This document shows, piece after piece, positions 1-9,001 of a stretch of DNA of 64,000 nucleotides. This DNA is from Streptomyces nigrescens (GTDB lineage Bacteria > Actinomycetota > Actinomycetes > Streptomycetales > Streptomycetaceae), in assembly GCA_024349765.1 (NCBI GenBank), contig AP026073.1, forward strand, positions 6,634,001-6,698,000, written 5' to 3'. The notes under the pieces were generated by a model, which had not been told where the DNA came from, did no database searches, and was given only the letters and a program-made list of their open reading frames with translations. How positions within the stretch are numbered: position 1 is the stretch's first letter; the number at the start of each line of letters is the position of its first letter. A program made the position numbers and the translations under genes.

Positions 1-1243
1 TGATCGGCACGCCGTCCTGGGTGACCGCGTTGTTCTCCATCGCCGAGGCGAGGATCAGCGGCTTGAACGTGGAGGCCGGCTGGTAGTCGGAGCGGGTCGC
101 GTTGTTGGTGTAGTGCTTGGGATAGCCCGCACCGCCGTACATCGCCACGACGTGGCCGGTCTTCGGGTCGACCGAGGTGGCGCCCAGCTGGGCGTCCCCG
201 TCGACCTTGCGGGCCTTGGGGTTCAGCTCGTCGGTCAGCTTGTGCTTGACCGCCCGCTCCAGCGCCTTCTGCTTGTCCTTCTCGATGCCGAGGGTGATCG
301 TCCAGCCGCCGGCGTCGAACTGCTTGCCGTCGACGCCCTGGGCCATCAGCTCCCGCTTGGCCTCCGCGACGATGTAGCTGGTCTGCCCGCTGACGCCGGG
401 CAGCGGCTTGGGGTCCTTCGGTATCTGGAACTTCTGCTTGGCGCGCTGCTGCGGCGAGAGCCAGTGCATCTCGACCATGTTGTTCAGCGTGTACGCCCAG
501 CGCTCCTTGACCCGCTTCTGACCGTCCTTGGTCGCGAGGGACCAGTCGTACTGGTTCGGCGCCTGGAGCAGCGAGGCGAGGTAGGCGCCCTGCGAGACGG
601 TGAGCTTGTCGACGTCCACGCCGTAGTAGGCGCGGGCGGCGGCCTGGATGCCGTAGGCGCCGCGGCCGTAGTAGCTGGTGTTGAGGTAGCCGGCGAGGAT
701 CTTGTCCTTGCCCAGCTTGTTGTCCACCTTCAGCGAGATGACGATCTCCTGGAGCTTGCGGCTGACCGTCTGCTCCTGCGTCAGGTAGTAGTTCTTGACG
801 TACTGCTGGGTGATCGTCGAGCCGCCCTGCTTCCCCTTGCCCATCAGGGTGTTGAGGATGCCGCGCGCGGTGCCCATCAGGTCGACGCCGGAGTCGTGGT
901 AGAAGTTCTTGTTCTCGGCGGCGACGAAGGTGCGCTGCACCGCCCAGGGGATCCGGTCGAGCGAGACGTTCTCGCGGTTGACCTGGCCGACCCGGGCCAT
1001 GACCTTGCCGTCGGCGTACTTGTAGACGTTGCTCTGGAGCTGGGCCTGCTTGTTCCCGTCATTGGGGATGTCCACGTACAGGTACAGCCCGATGAAGCCG
1101 AGGATGCCCAGCAGGCACACCCCGAGGAAGGTTCCGAGGATCTTCTTCCAGGTGAAGAGGCGGCGTATGCCGGACTTCTTCTGCTTCGTTTTGGCCCGGC
1201 GGGCGCTCCCCTGCTGCGCCCGTCTGGCTTCCGCTCGGCCCAT
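1..1243 (-). CDS. Class A penicillin-binding protein (glycosyltransferase/transpeptidase), 3' end cut by window
   Basis: This would be a bifunctional peptidoglycan synthase that polymerises lipid II glycan chains and cross-links their peptides outside the membrane. The N-terminus is basic, followed by one membrane anchor at about residues 36-56. The GT51 domain shows AAENKNFYHD, with the likely catalytic Glu at 110, and then KQGGSTITQQYVKNYY. The transpeptidase domain begins before the window edge, with the SxxK nucleophile motif STFK near residue 391. About 414 residues are visible; the remaining transpeptidase domain lies outside. The ATG at 1243 is chosen because GGAG lies 11 nt upstream. 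An in-frame GTG further upstream would place TTA codons in the gene, so the start is not certain. Confidence 0.93.
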   Translation of the reverse strand, partial: MGRAEARRAQQGSARRAKTKQKKSGIRRLFTWKKILGTFLGVCLLGILGFIGLYLYVDIPNDGNKQAQLQSNVYKYADGKVMARVGQVNRENVSLDRIPWAVQRTFVAAENKNFYHDSGVDLMGTARGILNTLMGKGKQGGSTITQQYVKNYYLTQEQTVSRKLQEIVISLKVDNKLGKDKILAGYLNTSYYGRGAYGIQAAARAYYGVDVDKLTVSQGAYLASLLQAPNQYDWSLATKDGQKRVKERWAYTLNNMVEMHWLSPQQRAKQKFQIPKDPKPLPGVSGQTSYIVAEAKRELMAQGVDGKQFDAGGWTITLGIEKDKQKALERAVKHKLTDELNPKARKVDGDAQLGATSVDPKTGHVVAMYGGAGYPKHYTNNATRSDYQPASTFKPLILASAMENNAVTQDGVPI

Positions 1244-1552
1244 CGCTTCGACAACTCCAGTCGTTCCGCCCCCAGCTAACTCAGCTGTTGAAGCTAACAC
1301 CGCATCTGTCAACAAATACTCATCGATCAAGGCTTTTCCTGACGTGACAAAGAGCACCCGGCCCGGGGGAACCATGGGGTGGGTTTTCTGCGTCGCCCGC
1401 CGCTCACCTGCGCACTTGCCGTAAATCGGGCTCGGTACCGGGACTGGACGACCCGACCTTCCGTCCATTAATCTGCTATCACTTTGCTAGACCAGCGACA
1501 TCATCGAATGCGGCGGACATCACGCGCCGCATCGGGAGAAACGGGGATCTTC

Positions 1553-2530
1553 ATGTCCGACCAGCCCACGGCCGACCACCTCACCGGCCCCACCCCCGGC
1601 GACGACCTCGCCGTGACCGCCCCCGAGCTGCCCCGCCCGCAGATCCGCGAGGTCAGGGCGCACAGCATCGCGGGTGGGCTCGCCCTGCTGCTGACCGTGC
1701 TCGGCGTGGCTCTGGGCGTCGGCGCGATCGCCGTCGGCGGCTTCCTCGCCGACGGCGGCAACAAGGCGGCCGGCATACCGCTGATCCTCGCCGGCGCCGC
1801 GATCCTGCTCGGCTCGCTCTTCTGCATGACCGGCGTGAAGATGGTCGCGCCCGGCGAGGCCCGGGTCATCCAGCTCTTCGGGCGGTACGTCGGCACCATC
1901 CGCACCGACGGCCTGCGCTGGGTCAACCCGCTGACCACGGCCCGCAGCATCTCCACCCGGGTGCGCAACCACGAGACCGCGGTCCTGAAGGTCAACGACG
2001 CCTACGGCAACCCGATCGAGCTGGCCTCGGTCGTGGTCTGGCAGGTGGAGGACACCGCCCAGGCACTGTTCGAGGTCGACGACTTCCTGGAGTTCGTCGC
2101 CACCCAGACCGAGGCGGCGGTCCGGCACATCGCGATCGAGTACCCCTATGACGCGCACGACGAGGACGCCCTGTCGCTGCGCGGCAACGCCGAGGAGATC
2201 ACCGAGAAGCTCGCCCTGGAGCTGACCGCGCGGGTCCAGGCGGCCGGCGTGCGGATCATCGAGTCCCGCTTCAGCCACCTCGCCTACGCTCCCGAGATCG
2301 CCTCGGCGATGCTCCAGCGCCAGCAGGCCGGCGCGGTGGTCGCGGCCCGCCAGCAGATCGTCGAGGGCGCGGTCGGCATGGTGGAGCAGGCGCTGGTGCG
2401 GATCAGCGAGCAGGGCATCGTCGAACTGGACGAGGAACGGAAGGCTGCCATGGTCAGCAATCTGATGGTGGTGCTGTGCGGCGACCGGGCCGCCCAGCCG
2501 GTACTGAACACGGGCTCGCTGTACCAGTGA
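1553..2530 (+). CDS. SPFH/band 7 domain membrane protein
   Basis: This 325-residue member of the SPFH (stomatin/prohibitin/flotillin/HflK) family probably organises a membrane platform. Two hydrophobic segments lie near residues 40-65 and 75-95. They are followed by the band 7 domain opening with [19 protein letters not shown], and by an Ala/Glu-rich helical tail. An in-frame ATG exists upstream, but the ATG at 1553 has GGGGA five bases before it and gives a normal SPFH N-terminus. The gene overlaps the next one by four bases, so the two are probably translated together. The partner and physiological role are not visible from the sequence. Confidence 0.9.
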   Translation: MSDQPTADHLTGPTPGDDLAVTAPELPRPQIREVRAHSIAGGLALLLTVLGVALGVGAIAVGGFLADGGNKAAGIPLILAGAAILLGSLFCMTGVKMVAPGEARVIQLFGRYVGTIRTDGLRWVNPLTTARSISTRVRNHETAVLKVNDAYGNPIELASVVVWQVEDTAQALFEVDDFLEFVATQTEAAVRHIAIEYPYDAHDEDALSLRGNAEEITEKLALELTARVQAAGVRIIESRFSHLAYAPEIASAMLQRQQAGAVVAARQQIVEGAVGMVEQALVRISEQGIVELDEERKAAMVSNLMVVLCGDRAAQPVLNTGSLYQ

Positions 2531-2796
2531 GTGCAAAGAACCCGGGGGAGGCCGGCGCCGAAGGCGGACGGCCCCCCGCGCGACGGCCGCAGCAGCGCAA
2601 GCAGGTGCTGCTGCGGCTGGACCCGTTGATCCATGACGCGCTGGCCCGCTGGGCGGACGACGAACTGCGCAGCGCCAACGCGCAGATCGAGTTCCTGCTC
2701 CGCAAGGCGCTCTCCGAGGCGGGGCGGCTGCCCCGGGGCGCGGGGGCGATCCCGCGCCGGGGCCGCCCGCCGAAGAAGCCGGACGACCAGCGGTAA
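2527..2796 (+). CDS. Small ribbon-helix-helix-like protein coupled to the SPFH gene
   Basis: This 89-residue basic protein starts at a GTG that overlaps the SPFH stop codon (GTGA). The centre, [20 protein letters not shown] followed by [13 protein letters not shown], has the strand-helix-helix pattern of Arc/CopG/MetJ-type DNA-binding proteins. In that pattern a short beta strand reads the major groove. The N-terminus is Pro/Gly/Arg rich and the tail ends RRGRPPKK. The overlap suggests obligate co-expression with the SPFH protein. It may be an autoregulator or antitoxin-like protein, but no toxin gene is adjacent. The fold assignment is by eye and is only moderately certain. Confidence 0.7.
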   Translation: MSAKNPGEAGAEGGRPPARRPQQRKQVLLRLDPLIHDALARWADDELRSANAQIEFLLRKALSEAGRLPRGAGAIPRRGRPPKKPDDQR

Positions 2797-2835
2797 CGCC
2801 ACGCGCCGCGACGGGCGGCCCCCGCCCCCTCCGTC

Positions 2836-2880
2836 TATACACCCCACGTATACACCCCACGTATACACTGCCGGTACACT
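2836..2880. promoter_or_regulatory. 13-bp iteron array / PadR operator and promoter
   Basis: TATACACCCCACG occurs at 2836-2848 and again, identical, at 2849-2861. A partial third copy, TATACACTGCCGG, is at 2862-2874, followed by TACACT at 2875-2880. Because GTATAC is itself a palindrome, the array also forms GTATAC-N7-GTATAC at 2848-2866. It sits 20-60 bases upstream of the PadR start codon, so it is probably the autoregulatory operator and may contain the -10 region. Confidence 0.7.
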
Positions 2881-2899
2881 CCCGGATAAGGTGGTCGGC

Positions 2900-3424
2900 A
2901 TGTCAATCGGTCATACGCTGCTGGGCCTTCTGGAGTCCGGCCCCCGCCACGGCTACGACCTCAAGCGGGCCTTCGACGCGCACTTCGGCCAGGACCGCCC
3001 GCTGCACTACGGGCAGGTCTACTCCACGATGTCCCGGCTGCTGAAGAACGGCCTGGTCGAGGTGGACGCCGTGGAGCCCGGCGCCGGCCCGGAGCGCAAG
3101 CGGTACGCGATCACCGACGCCGGCGTCACCGATGTCGCGCAGTGGCTGGCCCGCCCGGAGAAGCCCGAGCCGTACCTGCAGTCGACGCTCTACACCAAGA
3201 TCGTCCTGGCCCTGCTGACCGACCGCGACGCCGCCGAACTCCTCGACACCCAGCGCGCCGAGCACCTGCGGCTGATGCGCGGACTGACCGAGCGCAAGCG
3301 CACCGGCGACCTCGCCGACCAGCTGATCTGTGACCACGCGCTGTTCCATCTGGAGGCCGATCTGCGCTGGCTGGAGCTGACCGCCGCCCGGCTCGGCAAA
3401 CTGGCGGAAGCGGTCCGGGCGTGA
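2900..3424 (+). CDS. PadR family transcriptional regulator
   Basis: This 174-residue protein has an N-terminal PadR winged helix: MSIGHTLLGLLESGPRHGYD, then YGQVYSTMSRLLKNGLVEVD, and a wing with KRYAITDAG. The C-terminal part (about residues 95-170) is helical and Leu-rich, like the AphA/Vir-type dimerisation region. PadR proteins usually repress their own gene and a nearby exporter or detoxification gene, and release DNA on binding a small aromatic or drug ligand. No exporter is adjacent here, so the array at 2836-2880 may mainly serve autoregulation. The ATG at 2900 follows GGATAAGG. Confidence 0.92.
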   Translation: MSIGHTLLGLLESGPRHGYDLKRAFDAHFGQDRPLHYGQVYSTMSRLLKNGLVEVDAVEPGAGPERKRYAITDAGVTDVAQWLARPEKPEPYLQSTLYTKIVLALLTDRDAAELLDTQRAEHLRLMRGLTERKRTGDLADQLICDHALFHLEADLRWLELTAARLGKLAEAVRA

Positions 3425-3560
3425 CGCCCGAGGGATCAACCCTGCTCGACACCCCGGTCACCGTCGACTGGCCGGCCGTCCTCGCCACATCGTCGTGCGG
3501 GACGCACACGGCCGGTTCTGCCTACGATGATGGCCTCGATACCAGCCACTAGGAGGCGCC

Positions 3561-4157
3561 ATGTCTGCCGCAGCGGTCGAGCCCCCCTGCGACGGCAAGT
3601 CCCCGCTGCTCAGAGAAGCGGAGCGGCTCGCCGAAAGGCTTCCCGGCTACCGCATCGAGATCATCGGGGGAACCATCACCGTGACGCCACCGCCTGACGG
3701 GCCCCACGGGGAATCCCTGTCCGACCTCCTCATGGCCTTCGCGCCCCTGCACGCCAAAGAGTCGAAGGTCATCCAGGGAATCGGCATCTGGCTTCCCGAC
3801 GGCCCCGACGATTACGCGGTACCGGATCTCGCAGTGGTGGATGCCGACTACCGCCGCCATCACATCGCGGAGAACTGCTACGACCCAGCGGTCTTTCGTC
3901 TGGTCCTCGAGGTCACTTCGTCCAACTACCAAAACGACCTCAAGAAGAAGGTCGGCGCCTACGCCATCGCCAAGGTCCCCGTGTATGTGATCGTCGACCG
4001 GAAGCACGACCGTCTTCACGTCTTGCAGGACCCCGTCGCCAACGAATACGACAAGCACCGCGTCCATGCCCGTGGCGAGCACGTCGCACTCCCCGGGTCC
4101 ATCGGCACCGACATCACCCTCGACGTCGAGGCAATCCTCGAAACCGCCCGCCCCTGA
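3561..4157 (+). CDS. Uma2 family (DUF820) putative endonuclease
   Basis: This 198-residue protein has the restriction-endonuclease-like fold typical of Uma2 proteins. The metal-site residues are readable: PDLAVVD (about residue 94), LVLEVTSSN (about residue 116) and the following DLKKKVGAYAIAKVPVYVIV, which supplies the Lys. This matches the PD-(D/E)xK pattern. An ideal AGGAGG at 3551-3556 lies four bases before the ATG. Uma2 genes are abundant in Streptomyces and cyanobacteria, often without an assigned role. No methylase or toxin-antitoxin partner is next to it. It ends three bases from the oxyR stop, in convergent orientation. Confidence 0.88.
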   Translation: MSAAAVEPPCDGKSPLLREAERLAERLPGYRIEIIGGTITVTPPPDGPHGESLSDLLMAFAPLHAKESKVIQGIGIWLPDGPDDYAVPDLAVVDADYRRHHIAENCYDPAVFRLVLEVTSSNYQNDLKKKVGAYAIAKVPVYVIVDRKHDRLHVLQDPVANEYDKHRVHARGEHVALPGSIGTDITLDVEAILETARP

Positions 4158-4160
4158 CCC

Positions 4161-5120
4161 TCACCGCTTCACGATCCGCACCGGCAGCCCCCGCAGCGCA
4201 CCCCGCAGGGCCTCCGCGAACTGCTCGAATTCGTCCTGGCGGGCCGCGCCCGTGCGCATGGCCAGGGCGATCCGGCGGGACGGGGCCGGGTCGGCGAAGT
4301 AGCCGGTGGTGAGCTGGTCGTTGCGGCCGGTCTCGACGCGGAGGGCGGTGCGCGGCAGGAGGGTCACGCCGAGGCCGCCGGCCACGAGTTGAACGAGGGT
4401 GGAGAGGCCCGCCGCGCTCGTCGTGACCGGGGTGTTCTCGTCGCGGCCGGCCTCCCGGCAGATGTCCAGGGCCTGGTCGCGCAGGCAGTGGCCCTCGTCG
4501 AGCAGCAGCAGGTCGAGTTCCTGGAGCGCCTGGCGGGGGATGTCGCCGCGACCGCCGAGCCAGTGCTCCTTGGGCGCGACGAGCACGAAGTCCTCGTCGA
4601 AGAGCGGGAGTTCGGTGACCTGGGGGACGCCGAGCGGGACGGCGAGCAGGAGCAGATCGAGGCGTCCGTGCGCCAGGCCGTCGAGCAGCGACGCGGTCTG
4701 TTCCTCGTGGACCTGGAGGTCGAGGTCGGGGTAGGTCTCGTGGACCAGGCGGAGCACGGCCGGGAGGAGGTACGGCGCCACGGTCGGGATGACGCCGAGC
4801 CGGAGGACGCCGGTGAAGGGCGCGCGGGCCGCCTCGGCCTCCTCCATCAGGTCGCCGACGGCCTCCAGGACCGTACGGGCCCGGGCCGCCACCCGCTCCC
4901 CCGCGGGCGACAGCAGCACCTTGCGCGTCGTACGCTCCAGCAGCTGCACCCCGAGGGCCTCCTCCAGCGCGGAGACCGCGCCGGACAGCGCGGGCTGGCT
5001 CATGCCGATCTCGGCCGCCGCCTCGCGGAAATGCAGCTGCTCGGCCACCGCCGCGAATGCCCGCAGCTGGGCCAGGCTGGGCTGGCGGGGCCGTCCGTTC
5101 TGACTGGCTGGTGACGCCAC
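4161..5120 (-). CDS. oxyR: OxyR-type LysR regulator of peroxide response
   Basis: This 319-residue LysR regulator carries an N-terminal helix-turn-helix (AEQLHFREAAAEIGMSQPAL). Its effector domain contains DEGHCLRDQALDICR, which holds the two Cys residues of the peroxide-sensing loop of OxyR. It is divergent from ahpC-ahpD, the usual OxyR target pair in Streptomyces. The GTG at 5120 is preferred over an upstream ATG, because GGAGGTGG lies seven bases before it and the product then begins close to the conserved SLAQLRAF. It probably activates ahpCD and controls its own promoter through the palindrome at 5155-5175. Confidence 0.93.
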   Translation of the reverse strand: MASPASQNGRPRQPSLAQLRAFAAVAEQLHFREAAAEIGMSQPALSGAVSALEEALGVQLLERTTRKVLLSPAGERVAARARTVLEAVGDLMEEAEAARAPFTGVLRLGVIPTVAPYLLPAVLRLVHETYPDLDLQVHEEQTASLLDGLAHGRLDLLLLAVPLGVPQVTELPLFDEDFVLVAPKEHWLGGRGDIPRQALQELDLLLLDEGHCLRDQALDICREAGRDENTPVTTSAAGLSTLVQLVAGGLGVTLLPRTALRVETGRNDQLTTGYFADPAPSRRIALAMRTGAARQDEFEQFAEALRGALRGLPVRIVKR

Positions 5121-5154
5121 TGATAACCACCTCCGATCAACATCCACCAGTCTA

Positions 5155-5175
5155 GCTATTTCCCTGATCAATAGC
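5155..5175. promoter_or_regulatory. Candidate OxyR operator between oxyR and ahpC
   Basis: A perfect inverted repeat GCTATT-N9-AATAGC lies in the 131-base divergent promoter region, 35 bases from the oxyR start and 76 from ahpC. The ATAG/CTAT half sites fit the known OxyR recognition pattern. The assignment to OxyR is an inference from position and half-site sequence. Confidence 0.7.
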
Positions 5176-5251
5176 TCTTGTGGCACTGTGAGTTCCGTCC
5201 AAGCCTCAAGGAAAGACCCAAAAGGGACTTTCTACGCAACAAGGAGAGCGC

Positions 5252-5806
5252 GTGCTCACTGTCGGTGACAAGTTCCCCGAGTTCGACCTGACTGCCTGTG
5301 TCTCGCTGGAGAAGGGCAAGGAGTTCGAGCAGATCAACCACAAGACCTACGAGGGCAAGTGGAAGATCGTCTTCGCGTGGCCCAAGGACTTCACCTTCGT
5401 GTGCCCGACCGAGATCGCCGCGTTCGGCAAGCTGAACGAGGAGTTCGCCGACCGTGACGCGCAGGTTCTCGGCTTCTCCGGCGACTCCGAGTTCGTGCAC
5501 CACGCCTGGCGCAAGGACCACCCGGACCTGACCGACCTGCCCTTCCCGATGCTCGCCGACTCGAAGCACGAGCTCATGCGCGACCTCGGCATCGAGGGCG
5601 AGGACGGCTTCGCGCAGCGCGCCGTCTTCATCGTCGACCAGAACAACGAGATCCAGTTCACGATGGTGACCGCCGGCTCCGTCGGCCGTAACCCCAAGGA
5701 GGTCCTGCGGGTCCTCGACGCCCTCCAGACGGACGAGCTGTGCCCGTGCAACTGGAGCAAGGGCGAGGACACCCTGGACCCGGTCGCGCTGCTGGCTGGT
5801 GAGTGA
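5252..5806 (+). CDS. ahpC: Alkyl hydroperoxide reductase AhpC (peroxiredoxin)
   Basis: This 184-residue typical 2-Cys peroxiredoxin reduces H2O2 and organic peroxides. The peroxidatic Cys51 lies in FTFVCPTEI, and resolving cysteines 164/166 lie in ELCPCNW. The start is GTG with AAGGAGAG upstream. The next gene, ahpD, starts five bases after the stop, so the two form one transcript. AhpD replaces the AhpF reductase in actinomycetes. Induction by peroxide through the divergent oxyR is expected. Confidence 0.97.
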   Translation: MLTVGDKFPEFDLTACVSLEKGKEFEQINHKTYEGKWKIVFAWPKDFTFVCPTEIAAFGKLNEEFADRDAQVLGFSGDSEFVHHAWRKDHPDLTDLPFPMLADSKHELMRDLGIEGEDGFAQRAVFIVDQNNEIQFTMVTAGSVGRNPKEVLRVLDALQTDELCPCNWSKGEDTLDPVALLAGE

Positions 5807-5811
5807 GACCC

Positions 5812-6345
5812 ATGGCCCTCGATGACCTGAAGTCCGCGGTCCCGGACTACGCCAAGGACCTCAAGCTGAACCTCGGTTCGGTGATCGGCAACAGCGACCT
5901 TCCGCAGCAGCAGCTGTGGGGCACGGTCCTGGCCTGCGCGATCGCCTCCCGTTCGCCGAAGGTGCTGCGCGAGCTGGAGCCCGAGGCGAAGGCGAACCTC
6001 TCCGCCGAGGCGTACACCGCCGCCAAGTCGGCCGCCGCCATCATGGCGATGAACAACGTCTTCTACCGGACCCGGCACCTGCTGTCGGACCCGGAGTACG
6101 GCAACCTGCGCGCCGGCCTGCGGATGAACGTCATCGGCAACCCGGGCGTCGACAAGGTCGACTTCGAGCTGTGGTCGCTGGCCGTCTCGGCCATCAACGG
6201 CTGCGGCATGTGCCTGGACTCGCACGAGCAGGTGCTGCGCAAGGCCGGTGTGGAGCGCGAGACGATCCAGGAGGCGGTCAAGATCGCCTCCGTCCTGCAG
6301 GCCGTCGGCGCCACCCTGGACGCCGAGGCCGCACTCGCCGAGTGA
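5812..6345 (+). CDS. ahpD: Alkyl hydroperoxide reductase subunit AhpD
   Basis: This 177-residue all-helical CMD-family protein recycles oxidised AhpC, taking electrons from a lipoyl or thiol donor. The redox centre [12 protein letters not shown] gives Cys131, Cys134 and His138, all conserved in AhpD. A GTG upstream overlaps the ahpC end. The ATG at 5812 is chosen because the protein then starts with the family-typical MALDDLK. The operon ends at a strong hairpin at 6377-6410. Confidence 0.97.
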   Translation: MALDDLKSAVPDYAKDLKLNLGSVIGNSDLPQQQLWGTVLACAIASRSPKVLRELEPEAKANLSAEAYTAAKSAAAIMAMNNVFYRTRHLLSDPEYGNLRAGLRMNVIGNPGVDKVDFELWSLAVSAINGCGMCLDSHEQVLRKAGVERETIQEAVKIASVLQAVGATLDAEAALAE

Positions 6346-6376
6346 CCCGGTAGCCGTACGGCGCCCGAAACACGCA

Positions 6377-6410
6377 GAACCCCGCGGACGTTCCGTCGTC
6401 CGCGGGGTTC
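6377..6410. terminator. Hairpin terminator after ahpCD
   Basis: A perfect 14-bp stem (GAACCCCGCGGACG and its complement) with a six-base loop lies 32 bases after the ahpD stop. It also lies downstream of the convergent AI-2E gene, so it can serve both strands. Confidence 0.9.
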
Positions 6411-6425
6411 TCGCGTTGCCGGGTG

Positions 6426-7910
6426 CTATCCCCGGTCCTCCTCGTCGTCGCTCCGGGTCCGCCGGACCGGCGGCGGGGTCGGTGCCACCCCGATCGCGGT
6501 GGCACCGCGCGGGGCCACCGACATCCGCAACGCCTGCTCCCGGGAGTACGAGCGCAGATACCCGACGACCGTGTTGGTGACCGCCACCAGGGGCACGGCG
6601 ACGACCGCACCGCCGATCCCGGCGATCAGTCCGCCGGCCGCGACCGAGAGGATCACCGCGAGCGGGTGGACCCGGACCGCCCGGCCCAGGATGAACGGCT
6701 GCAGCACATGGCCCTCGATCTGCTGCACGGCCAGCACCACCGCCAGCACCATCAACCCCGTGAACACGCCCTGGGTGACCAGCGCGACCACGCACGCCAG
6801 CGCGCCCGAGACCACCGCCCCGACCAGCGGGATGAAGGCGAAGAGGAAGATGAAGACGGCGAGCGGGACGGCCAGCGGCACATTGAGGAAGTACAGCCCG
6901 ATGCCGATGAAGATGGCGTCGATGAGCGCCACGATGACCGTGCCGCGCACATAGGCGGTCAGGGTGCGCCAGGCCCGCGGCCCGGCGCCCGCCACGCCCT
7001 CCCGGGCCGCGCCCGGGACGAGCTTGAGCACCCACTCCCAGATCCGCCGCCCGTCGTAGAGCAGGAACAGGGTGGTGAACATGGCCAGCAGGATGCCGGT
7101 GAAGACCTCCAGGACGACGGTGACGCCCTCCAGGCCGGCCGAGGTGATCGCCTCGGTGTTGGCGCCGATCGCGTCCTGCAGGTTCTTGGCGATGCTGTTG
7201 ATCTGACTCTCGGTCACATGGAACGGGCTCTTCAGCAGCCAGCCCTTGAGCTCGCTGATGCCCTCCTGGATGCGGCTGGAGACCGAGTCGATGTTGTCCT
7301 GGACCTGCCACACGACGAACCAGCCGACCAGGCCCATGATCACGAAGCCGCCGATGAAGGTCAGCGCGGTGGCCGGCCCGCGCGGCAGCCCGCGCCGCCG
7401 CAGCCAGCCGACCGTCGGCTGGAGCAGCGCGGTGATCAGCATCGCCGCGATGAAGGACAGCACGACCAATTGGATGCTGGTGATCACCTGCGCCAGCACC
7501 CAGAGCGTGGCGGCCAGCACCAGCAGCCGCCAGCCCGCCTCCGCGGCGACCCGTACGCCCCACGGCACGGCGTCGACCGGATCGGGCCGGGCCGCCACGG
7601 CCGGCGCGTACGAGGGCGGCGCGGGCACGGAGTCCGGCACCCGCGGGGCGGCCGGCGGCGCGCTCTCCGCGGCCGTGCCCGGATGCGGTACGCCGTCCCC
7701 GGCCGCCGGCAGCTGCGTACGGGGCACAGCGAGCGTGGCAACCGACCCGGCGGGCACCGGCGTCACCGTGTGCTCGCCGCGCCTCAGCTCGTCCGGGTCA
7801 CCCGCTTCCGCCGCGGCGGCCTCGGCGCGGCGGCGCTGTTCCTCCAGCCGCTGCGAGAGCCGCGTCAGACCGGCGCCGAGGCCACCGACCCACTGAGGCA
7901 ATCTGGACAT
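6426..7910 (-). CDS. AI-2E family transporter (PF01594-type membrane protein)
   Basis: This 494-residue polytopic membrane protein has a cytoplasmic N-terminus of about 125 residues rich in Ala/Pro. It is followed by about eight membrane spans, starting at LLVLAATLWVLAQVITSIQL. The family motif region FIPLVGAVVSGALA and the terminal IEGHVLQPFILGRAV are typical of AI-2E/YtvI permeases, which export small molecules or ions. The substrate is unknown here. The C-terminus is acidic (DDEEDRG). The ATG at 7910 follows GGAAGG. It is a single-gene unit flanked by two bidirectional terminators. Confidence 0.9.
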   Translation of the reverse strand: MSRLPQWVGGLGAGLTRLSQRLEEQRRRAEAAAAEAGDPDELRRGEHTVTPVPAGSVATLAVPRTQLPAAGDGVPHPGTAAESAPPAAPRVPDSVPAPPSYAPAVAARPDPVDAVPWGVRVAAEAGWRLLVLAATLWVLAQVITSIQLVVLSFIAAMLITALLQPTVGWLRRRGLPRGPATALTFIGGFVIMGLVGWFVVWQVQDNIDSVSSRIQEGISELKGWLLKSPFHVTESQINSIAKNLQDAIGANTEAITSAGLEGVTVVLEVFTGILLAMFTTLFLLYDGRRIWEWVLKLVPGAAREGVAGAGPRAWRTLTAYVRGTVIVALIDAIFIGIGLYFLNVPLAVPLAVFIFLFAFIPLVGAVVSGALACVVALVTQGVFTGLMVLAVVLAVQQIEGHVLQPFILGRAVRVHPLAVILSVAAGGLIAGIGGAVVAVPLVAVTNTVVGYLRSYSREQALRMSVAPRGATAIGVAPTPPPVRRTRSDDEEDRG

Positions 7911-7976
7911 CTGCCTTCCTCTTCCCCTCCCGTGCGCCACGTTTGACGGGCACGACGTTACCCGTGCGCGACGCAC

Positions 7977-8008
7977 GAAACCCCCGACGCGGTGCGTTCG
8001 GGGGTTTC
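7977..8008. terminator. Hairpin terminator
   Basis: An 11-bp perfect stem (GAAACCCCCGA with its complement) and a ten-base loop lie 27 bases downstream of the lytic transglycosylase stop on the reverse strand. Confidence 0.85.
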
Positions 8009-8035
8009 GAGAGGCGCTGAGTGCGGCCGATGGGC

Positions 8036-8734
8036 CTAGTACCAGCTGTTCGCCTGCCAGAACGACCAGGCGCCGCAGGGGCTGCCGTAGCGGTCGTTCA
8101 TGTAGTTCAGGCCCCACTTGATCTGGGTCGCCGGGTTCGTCTGCCAGTCGGAGCCCGCAGAGGCCATCTTCGAGCCGGGCAGCGCCTGGACGAGGCCGTA
8201 GGCGCCCGAGCCGGCGTTGGTGGCGCGGTAGTTCCAGCCGGACTCGTGGTCCACGATGTTGCTGAAGCACTGGAACTGGTCGCCGGCCATCATCTGGCGC
8301 GCGATGGCCTGCGTCTCCGCGATGGTGTACGAGCTCTTGCCGACCAGGTCGCCGAGGTCGGTGCGCGAGGAGGAGCGGGACGCGGCCAGCTCCTTCTTCT
8401 TGCGCGCGTCGGCTTCCTTCTTGGCCTGCTGGTCCGCGGCGTCCTTCTTGCTCTGCGCAGTCTCCGCGGCGGCCTTGCGCGCGGCCTCCTGTGCAGACTT
8501 GAGGGCCGACGCGTCCGCCTGGGTGGACGCGTCGTCCGCCTGCTGCGTCAGGGAAGCCGTCTGCACCTGGGCCTGGGCGCCCGCGGGGATGTCGGCAATG
8601 GTCGTCGCATCGGCAGCGGTGGCCTCGGCGTTGACCGTGGCGGGCTGCCCTGCAGCGACGCCGACGACGGCGCCGACGGTGGTGACCGCGGTGGCGGATG
8701 CCACGGCGAATCCCCGGACCGAGATCCGGCTCAC
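8036..8734 (-). CDS. Secreted lytic transglycosylase-like protein (SLT fold)
   Basis: This 232-residue exported protein has a signal peptide over about residues 1-36. It is followed by an Ala/Gln/Lys-rich, probably coiled-coil stretch (about residues 60-120). The C-terminal catalytic region is small, with NIVDHESGWNYRATNAGSGA followed by YGLVQALPGSKMASAG. The Glu in HESGW matches the catalytic Glu of SLT/resuscitation-promoting-type muralytic enzymes. The end, CGAWSFWQANSWY, matches a family common in Streptomyces. It would cleave peptidoglycan glycan strands during growth or germination. The start is GTG with GGAAGG. A leader of some 350 bases lies upstream. Confidence 0.9.
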   Translation of the reverse strand: MSRISVRGFAVASATAVTTVGAVVGVAAGQPATVNAEATAADATTIADIPAGAQAQVQTASLTQQADDASTQADASALKSAQEAARKAAAETAQSKKDAADQQAKKEADARKKKELAASRSSSRTDLGDLVGKSSYTIAETQAIARQMMAGDQFQCFSNIVDHESGWNYRATNAGSGAYGLVQALPGSKMASAGSDWQTNPATQIKWGLNYMNDRYGSPCGAWSFWQANSWY

Positions 8735-9001
8735 ACGTTTTCCTTCCAGCGTCGCCCGCTTAGGTGACCTCGCGGACGCAATCGTGCCCCTGGCGCTGGT
8801 CTCCCCTTGTTCCGGGCCCTGTTGAGCGGGCGGGACCGGCTGGTCACGGGAGGCACTGGCCCGGTACGTCCCCCTCGGGGTCCGCGTGGTGCTCGGGCGG
8901 CATACGGCTACTCACTATGAAGTTCGGTTGTTCTGCACCGCTGGGGGTGCGGATGCCGTATGCGGGGCCTGACAGGACCCAGACTCTGCCCGAACGACAC
9001 A

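Noticed and set aside
113-1279. Long forward open frame opposite the penicillin-binding protein
   Set aside because: High-GC antisense shadow: composition is Leu/Val/Asp/Gly rich without motifs, while the reverse frame has clear GT51 and SxxK motifs.
8735-9001. Leader of the transglycosylase gene as a ydaO-type c-di-AMP riboswitch
   Set aside because: Such riboswitches are known before Streptomyces muralytic genes, but I could not find the conserved core sequences by eye. A covariance model search would decide.
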